NCBI GenBank assembly: GCA_019637175.1
Contig: JAHBWD010000014.1
Coordinates: 62,001-126,000, forward strand
Direction of reading: 5' to 3'
From: Labilithrix sp.
GTDB lineage: Bacteria; Myxococcota_A; Polyangia; Polyangiales; Polyangiaceae
DNA length: 64,000 bases
In this document: one piece after another, positions 59,335-64,000 of the stretch
Numbering within the stretch: the stretch's first letter is position 1
Layout of the letters: every line of letters starts with the position of its first letter
The notes under the pieces: model-generated
What the model saw: the letters and a program-made list of their open reading frames with translations, nothing else
Told to the model about the DNA's origin: nothing
Databases searched by the model: none
Program-made: the position numbers and the translations under genes

Positions 59335-60150
59335 CTACCAGGGCGCGACCTGGCCCGGGGGCGGGCCCGGCGGGAGCTGGCCGGGCGGGAGCGTGCCCGG
59401 CGGGAGCTGACCCGGCGGCGTCGGCGTCGGCTCGGGCGGCGGTTGCGGCGCCGGCGGCGCCGATTGCGCCGGCGTTTGATTCGGTTGATTCGTCGGCGCG
59501 GTTGGATTCGGCGCGGTTGGATTCGGCGGTTGCGTCGGCTGCGCCTGCGGCGGCGGTTGGGGCGCCTGCCCAGCCTGTCCCGGGAGCGTGGGCATCTGAC
59601 CCGGCGGCGGCTGCGGCTGGAGCACCTGCGGCACCTGCCCTGGCTGCGTGGGCGTGACGTACCAGAGCGCTGGACCTCCGTCCGGATTCGGCCCGAGGAT
59701 GAACGGCGGCGGGCGGCTGTACGGCGGGAATTGAGAGGCTCTCGCGTCGGGGCCGTTCTGCGCCGGCGGCGGCGTCGGTGGGGGAGGTGTGGCGGGCGGA
59801 GCCGCCGCCACGGCGCCTCGCAAGTCCCCTTCCGCCTCGACGCGCGGGGGCGGTCGCGGGGTCACGGTTGCCGTGGTCGGCGGCATCGCCGGCGGAGGTG
59901 CAACGAGAGGTGCGGCGTCGTCCATCCCGCTCGGTCGCACCTCGCCGCTCGTGATCTCGGTCTTGCCGAGCGCGACGGGCGGTCGATCGTCACGGCCGAG
60001 CAGGGTCACGACGACTGCGATCGAGAGCGCCGTGAGCGCCCATCCTCCTGCGATCACCTTCCACATGAGAACGCTGCGCGCGCGCGCGCGCTCGGCGTCC
60101 TCAGCGCGAGAATGCTCGCCGCCCATGGCCCGCGCGGGTGCATGCGACAT
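59335..60150 (-). CDS. Proline-rich single-helix membrane protein
   Basis: A 271-residue protein with a charged start, one membrane helix (VIAGGWALTALSIAVVVTLLG, ~32-52) and a ~210-residue extracytoplasmic part dominated by Pro, Gln, Thr, Ala and Gly, including short tandem repeats. Such regions are extended and resemble TonB-like spacers that cross the periplasm. No folded domain is seen. ATG 60150 and ATG 60126 are possible starts. It converges on the nucleotidyltransferase-fold gene (seven bases). Confidence 0.72.
   Translation of the reverse strand: MSHAPARAMGGEHSRAEDAERARARSVLMWKVIAGGWALTALSIAVVVTLLGRDDRPPVALGKTEITSGEVRPSGMDDAAPLVAPPPAMPPTTATVTPRPPPRVEAEGDLRGAVAAAPPATPPPPTPPPAQNGPDARASQFPPYSRPPPFILGPNPDGGPALWYVTPTQPGQVPQVLQPQPPPGQMPTLPGQAGQAPQPPPQAQPTQPPNPTAPNPTAPTNQPNQTPAQSAPPAPQPPPEPTPTPPGQLPPGTLPPGQLPPGPPPGQVAPW
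59496..59525. repeat. Two exact 15-bp tandem copies coding for NPTAP
   Basis: GCGCGGTTGGATTCG occurs twice in tandem (59496-59510, 59511-59525). On the minus strand it codes for the doubled NPTAP of the proline-rich membrane protein; more degenerate Pro/Gly repeats follow toward its C-terminus (59340-59410). Confidence 0.7.
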
Positions 60151-60245
60151 GCCTCCGGGACCCAGAGGATCGTCACGGAAAGCTCGTCAACTTCGTCTCT
60201 CGATTGACGAGGCGCATCAAGTCCCTATATGTCCGAGAGAATTCG

Positions 60246-62567
60246 ATGAACCCGACCGCCATGCTCCTGCTCATCGTGGGCGCCCACGCCCTCTTCTTCT
60301 GGTCGGTGCTCCGGCGCTGGCAGCTGATGCGCGTCGGGAGCTGGACGAACCGCTTCGATCGCATCCCCGATCGCATCGCCGCGACGCTCCGCTACGCGTT
60401 CGCGCAGGAGAAGATGGCGTACTACCAACCGGCGGGCTGGGCTCACAAGCTCATCTTCGTCGGCTTCTTGGTGCTCCTGGCGCGCACGATCATCCTCTGG
60501 GGGCGCGGCTTCGACCCGACGTGGAACCTCTTCTTGCTCGGGCCGACGCAGCCGATCGGCAAGGTCTACGAGTTCGCCAAAGACATCGTCGCGGTGCTCG
60601 TGCTCACGGGCGTCGCGGTCTTCTTCTACTACCGCGTCATCAAGCACCAGAAGCGCCTCACCCACAGCGCCGAGGCGATCCTCATCCTCGGCATCATCGC
60701 CACGATGATGATCTCCGACGTCACCTACGACGGCGCGTCGATCGTCCTCGCAGGGCAGTACACCGAGATGTGCGCGCCCGGCACGCCGGCTTCGGTGGGC
60801 GACACGTGCCGCAAGATGACGGAGCTCATCGCCCCGCTCGGCAACGCGTCGGAGGTGCACCAGGGCTTCTCCTTCTTCCCCTCGCCCGCGGGCTCGGCGA
60901 TGGCGACGGCGCTCAAGAAGCTCTCGCCGGACGTGCTCGTGATCCTCGCGCAGGTCGGCTTCTGGACGCACTCGTCGCTCGTCCTGATCTTCTTGAACAT
61001 CCTGCCGTACAGCAAACACTTCCACGTCGTCACGTCGATCCCGAACGTCGCGCTCAAGGATCTGACCCCGCGCGGTCGCCTGCCGTTCATGGGCAACGCC
61101 GAGAAGATCACCGAGCTCGCGATGGCGGCCGCGGAGATGCCCGAGCCGACGAAGGCGCCCATCGGCATCGCGAAGGTCGAGCACCTGAGCTGGAAGGCGA
61201 TCCTCGACTTTTACACGTGCACCGAGTGCGGCCGCTGCTCCGACAACTGTCCGGCGCACAAGACGGGCAAGATCCTCTCGCCCAAGCACCTGACGCTCGC
61301 GCTGCGCGATCACCTCTATGATCATCAAGACGAGCTCGTGGAGCGCGAGATGATGTGGGGCCCCGGGCTCGAAGGCGCGGCCGCGGCCGACGCCGCCGAG
61401 GCCGCCGCCGAGAAGAACCCCGAGCTCCTCGCCGACGAGCGCGAGGGCGCGATGCGCCCCGTTCGCTACAAGAGCATCGATCTCGTGCCCGAGATCGTGC
61501 ACCCCGACGTCCTCTGGGGATGCACGACGTGCCGCGCCTGCGAAGAGCAGTGCCCGGTGCTCATCTCGTACGTCGACAAGATCGTCGAGATGCGGCGAAA
61601 CCTCGTCCTCGTCAAAGGCGAGTTCCCCCACGAGCTCCAGAAGCCGTTCCAGGCGATGGAGGTCAACGGCAACCCGTGGAACCTCTCGCGCATGGATCGC
61701 TCCGCGTGGAGCGACGGCCTCGACATCCCGACCTTCGCGGAGAAGCCCGACGCGCAGGTGCTCTACTGGGTCGGCTGCGCCGCGAGCTACGACGACCGCG
61801 CCAAGAAGATCGCCCGCGCGACCGCGCGCCTCATGAAGGCGGCGGGCGTCGACTTCGCGATCCTCGGCCAGGAAGAGAGCTGCACCGGCGATCCCGCGCG
61901 CCGCGCCGGCAACGAGCTGCTCTTCGCGATGCTCGCCGAAGGCAACGCCGCCGTCCTGAGCGGCTACAAGGAGCAGGGCGGCATGAAGCAGGTCGTGACG
62001 GCCTGCCCGCATTGCTTCAACACGATCAAGAACGAGTACCCCGACTTCGGCGTCGAGCTCGAGGTCGTCCACCACACCGACTTTCTCCTCGGCCTCCTCG
62101 CGGAGAACAAGCTCGTCCCGAAGAAGCCCGTGATGGGGCGCGTCGTCTATCACGACAGCTGTTATCTCGGCCGATACAACGACATCTACGAGTCGCCGCG
62201 CGAGATCTTGAAGGCGATCCCCGGCGTCGAGCTCGTCGAGCCCGACTACTGGACGAAGACGCGCGGCCTCTGCTGCGGCGCAGGCGGCGCGCAGATGTGG
62301 ATGGAGGAGCAGAACCTCAACCGCGTGAACGTCAAGCGCACGTTGCAGCTCGTCGACACCGGCGCGAAGACGGTCGCGAGCGCGTGCCCGTTCTGCATGA
62401 CGATGCTCACCGACGGCCTCAAGAGCCAGAGCCTCGAAGACACCATCAAGCAGATGGATGTCGCAGAGCTGCTCGATCTGAGCTGCGCGGTCGACGAAGT
62501 GTCGCTGCCGGCGGGGCCGCAAGAGCCTGCGGTCGCCGAGCCGGCCGTCGCCGTGCCCGCGGAGTAG
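60246..62567 (+). CDS. Membrane-bound Fe-S oxidoreductase (HdrD-like, CCG domains)
   Basis: A 773-residue protein. The first ~260 residues hold six or so membrane helices like a cytochrome b-type HdrE/nitrate reductase gamma unit. Two [4Fe-4S] ferredoxin motifs follow, CTECGRCSDNCP (~326) and CTTCRACEEQCP (~427). Then come two CCG domains (GCAASYDDRA ... CPHCFNTIKNEYP and DSCYLGRYND ... CCGAGGAQMWME ... CPFCMTM) as in heterodisulfide reductase subunit D. Fused relatives pass electrons between a soluble donor (for example ETF) and the quinone pool. No etfAB gene is in the window, so the donor is open. ATG 60246 was chosen; it is a single-gene unit. Confidence 0.88.
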   Translation: MNPTAMLLLIVGAHALFFWSVLRRWQLMRVGSWTNRFDRIPDRIAATLRYAFAQEKMAYYQPAGWAHKLIFVGFLVLLARTIILWGRGFDPTWNLFLLGPTQPIGKVYEFAKDIVAVLVLTGVAVFFYYRVIKHQKRLTHSAEAILILGIIATMMISDVTYDGASIVLAGQYTEMCAPGTPASVGDTCRKMTELIAPLGNASEVHQGFSFFPSPAGSAMATALKKLSPDVLVILAQVGFWTHSSLVLIFLNILPYSKHFHVVTSIPNVALKDLTPRGRLPFMGNAEKITELAMAAAEMPEPTKAPIGIAKVEHLSWKAILDFYTCTECGRCSDNCPAHKTGKILSPKHLTLALRDHLYDHQDELVEREMMWGPGLEGAAAADAAEAAAEKNPELLADEREGAMRPVRYKSIDLVPEIVHPDVLWGCTTCRACEEQCPVLISYVDKIVEMRRNLVLVKGEFPHELQKPFQAMEVNGNPWNLSRMDRSAWSDGLDIPTFAEKPDAQVLYWVGCAASYDDRAKKIARATARLMKAAGVDFAILGQEESCTGDPARRAGNELLFAMLAEGNAAVLSGYKEQGGMKQVVTACPHCFNTIKNEYPDFGVELEVVHHTDFLLGLLAENKLVPKKPVMGRVVYHDSCYLGRYNDIYESPREILKAIPGVELVEPDYWTKTRGLCCGAGGAQMWMEEQNLNRVNVKRTLQLVDTGAKTVASACPFCMTMLTDGLKSQSLEDTIKQMDVAELLDLSCAVDEVSLPAGPQEPAVAEPAVAVPAE

Positions 62568-62625
62568 CGGCCTCGCGATCGCACGGAAGGAGTCGCTCCT
62601 TCGGAGGGCGTGCTATCACCGAAGC

Positions 62626-62835
62626 ATGTCGATCTGCCCGATCTGCGGCGAGGAGGTCAAACCTCGAGCCGCGAACAAGGCGTTCCCCTTCTGCACCGCG
62701 CGGTGCAAGTCGATCGACCTCGGGAAGTGGCTGAGCGAGGAGTACCGGGTGCCCGCCGGTCCGCCCGGAGAGACCGACCTCGACGAGGGGAACGACAACG
62801 ACGACGGCGGGAGAGAGCCGGATATGCGACACTGA
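62626..62835 (+). CDS. yacG: YacG zinc-binding protein (DNA gyrase inhibitor family)
   Basis: A 69-residue protein with the YacG signature: CPICGEEV, then FPFCTARCKSIDLGKWLSEEYRVP, a treble-clef zinc site with four cysteines. E. coli YacG binds GyrB and blocks gyrase. The C-terminal tail is acidic (DLDEGNDNDDGG). Unlike in E. coli there is no coaE or yacF beside it. Confidence 0.93.
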   Translation: MSICPICGEEVKPRAANKAFPFCTARCKSIDLGKWLSEEYRVPAGPPGETDLDEGNDNDDGGREPDMRH

Positions 62836-62840
62836 AGAGG

Positions 62841-63671
62841 ATGCGTCCTTTTCTTTGCGCTGCCGGGGCCGCTCTCGTCGTCTCTCTCTCTGGAAGTCGC
62901 GCACGCGCGCAAGACATCGCGCCTCCGCCGCCGATGGATCCCGGCGGCATGCCGCCTTCGGCGCCTCCGCCGTTCGATCCGAACGCGCAGCCGGGCGTCG
63001 ACCCCAACGCGCAGCCGGGCGAGCAGGCGACGAAGCAGAAGCTCGACGAGGCCGAGCGCGAAGACAGCGGGCGCCGCTTCGAAATCTTCTGGGCCGATCT
63101 CCACCTCGGCGCGTCGTACATCGGCATGAATCAGCTCAGCGAAGACGCGCTCACCGTCGAGAAGCCGAGCTCGTTCGGTCCGATGTTCGGCATCGGCGCC
63201 GGCTTGCGCCTCGTCGTCTTCGTCGCCGGCGTGCGCGCGAAGTACAACGCGCTCTCGGCCTTCAACATGTGGCAGCTCAACCTCGAGGCCGGCCTCAAGT
63301 TCCCGATCGATCGCGTCGACATCTTGATCGGCGGGCACGGCGGCTACTCGTTCGTCGGCAGCCTCGGCGAAGGCGCCGTCGCGTCGGGCTCCGCCGCGGC
63401 GCCGACGCTCCGCGACGCGGTGAAGGTCCGCGGATGGAACGCGGGCGTCGACCTCGCGTTCGACTACTACGTGAGCCCTGCGTTCTCGGTGGGCCTCGGC
63501 GTCTTCGGCGACTTCCTGTTCTTGCAGCGTCCGCCGATCGAGATCCCCGCGGGCACGCCCGACGAAGCGCGCGTGCAAATCCAGGCCGACCCGAACTACC
63601 AGCTCTCGGGCACGAGCGCGGGCATGCAGTTCGGCGGCGCGCTTCGCCTCGGGTTTCATCTGGGGCTATGA
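62841..63671 (+). CDS. Predicted outer-membrane beta-barrel protein
   Basis: A 276-residue protein with a signal peptide (LCAAGAALVVSLSGSRARAQ, cut after ARA), a Pro-rich linker with a repeated DPNAQPG unit (~40-62), and a barrel of ~10-12 short strands (e.g. FEIFWADLHLGASYIGM, YVSPAFSVGLGVFGDFLF) ending LRLGFHLGL with a beta-barrel type hydrophobic terminus. The family is that of myxobacterial OmpA/OMP_b-brl-like surface proteins; function unknown. It follows yacG by five bases. Confidence 0.78.
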   Translation: MRPFLCAAGAALVVSLSGSRARAQDIAPPPPMDPGGMPPSAPPPFDPNAQPGVDPNAQPGEQATKQKLDEAEREDSGRRFEIFWADLHLGASYIGMNQLSEDALTVEKPSSFGPMFGIGAGLRLVVFVAGVRAKYNALSAFNMWQLNLEAGLKFPIDRVDILIGGHGGYSFVGSLGEGAVASGSAAAPTLRDAVKVRGWNAGVDLAFDYYVSPAFSVGLGVFGDFLFLQRPPIEIPAGTPDEARVQIQADPNYQLSGTSAGMQFGGALRLGFHLGL

Positions 63672-63681
63672 ATCGACGAGC

Positions 63682-64000
63682 ATGACCCCCGCGTTGCGTC
63701 TCGCCGTCGAGCTCGGCGCGCGCGTCGCCGAGCTCGACGGGACGAAGCTCTCGCCGATGCTCTGCGGCCGCGACGAGAGCGGCGAGCGCATCCTCGACGA
63801 AGAGGCGTGGATCTTCGAGCTGAAGCTCGACGGCGTTCGCATCATCGCCGACAAGCGCGGCGATCGCGTGAGCCTGGGCTACCGCAAGGGCCGCGGCGCC
63901 ACCGACAGCTACCCCGAGATCGCCGAAGCGGTGCGATCGCTCGCCGAGGAGCGCGTCGTGCTCGACGGCGAGATCGTCGCCTTCGACGCGCAGGGCCGCC
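63682..64000 (+). CDS. ATP-dependent DNA ligase, N-terminal part (cut by window edge)
   Basis: The first ~106 codons of an ATP-dependent DNA ligase: the nucleotidyl-transfer motif I ELKLDGVR (46-53; Lys48 takes AMP) and, downstream, the VVLDGEIVAFD strand (motif III region). This matches bacterial LigD/LigC-type ligases used in non-homologous end joining. The start ATG 63682 lies ten bases after the barrel gene stop. No ku gene is in the window; whether one follows, or a polymerase/nuclease domain is fused, cannot be seen. Confidence 0.82.
   Translation, partial: MTPALRLAVELGARVAELDGTKLSPMLCGRDESGERILDEEAWIFELKLDGVRIIADKRGDRVSLGYRKGRGATDSYPEIAEAVRSLAEERVVLDGEIVAFDAQGR

Noticed and set aside
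58278..60150. Toxin-antitoxin pair of the nucleotidyltransferase-fold gene with the proline-rich gene
   Set aside because: They are convergent, not an operon, and the second is a membrane protein with no antitoxin trait; only the self-control idea was kept.

Overview
The window is high-GC DNA (roughly 70 % by eye, not counted) from a free-living bacterium, most likely a myxobacterium (Myxococcota, Polyangiales-type). The reasons are three intact Hanks-type Ser/Thr kinases plus two kinase-like proteins with lost catalytic residues, two proteins with MYXO-CTERM-like tails (DUF2330 and M4 peptidase), many lipoproteins, and very strong G/C at third codon positions, which creates long false antisense frames. 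I see no prophage, insertion sequence, CRISPR array, rRNA operon or plasmid function. It reads as ordinary chromosome.

Layout. 1-2.8 kb: a kinase with a long helical tail, cut by the left edge. 2.8-8.1 kb: two lipoproteins flanking a PhoU-like/Pit phosphate transport pair, then a tiny membrane protein. 8.1-13.9 kb: a degenerate kinase fused to an FGE/sulfatase-modifying fold, an MscS-type channel, and a divergent membrane kinase. 13.9-19.6 kb: a small secreted protein, an Imm5-like protein, a lipase, a VanZ-like protein, a Nudix hydrolase overlapping a beta-barrel gene, and a membrane-anchored pseudokinase. 19.6-25.5 kb: glycine oxidase (ThiO), a DUF2330 protein, and a TetR-controlled divergon with an HpnA-like epimerase. 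25.6-30.4 kb: a zinc-ribbon membrane protein with a flavin halogenase-like enzyme, then a translation and stress patch (rplS, bcp, rplC, rlmE).

30.4-40.1 kb: a 1314-residue kinase/cyclase-like/AAA/TPR regulator, a thermolysin-type protease, a family 2 glycosyltransferase, a membrane protein and a UDP-sugar epimerase. 40.1-47.1 kb: an XRE-cupin regulator divergent from a tightly overlapping operon SDR - QueA-like - YhaO-like nuclease - YhaN-like ATPase, with a perfect palindrome between. 47.1-53.1 kb: thioredoxin-fold lipoproteins, other envelope proteins, a GH25 lysozyme and TatD. At 53.25-53.32 kb there is a complete tRNA cloverleaf with initiator-like acceptor ends and an odd anticodon loop. 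53.5-60.1 kb: a lipoprotein, a HEAT-repeat membrane protein with a MopE/DUF2135 lipoprotein, a nucleotidyltransferase-fold gene behind a dense TACGTA-rich operator array, and a proline-rich membrane protein. 60.2-64 kb: a large membrane Fe-S oxidoreductase, YacG, a beta-barrel protein and the start of an ATP-dependent DNA ligase cut by the right edge.

Most genes are single units or pairs. The clearest cooperating sets are DUF47-Pit (phosphate uptake), SDR/QueA-like/YhaO/YhaN (coupled by ATGA, GTGA and TGATG junctions), zinc-ribbon protein/halogenase-like enzyme (3-nt gap), HEAT/MopE-DUF2135 (GTGA overlap) and the TetR divergon. The features best worth following up are the unusual tRNA, the operator array at 58.2 kb, the pseudokinase-FGE fusion and the halogenase-like pair.
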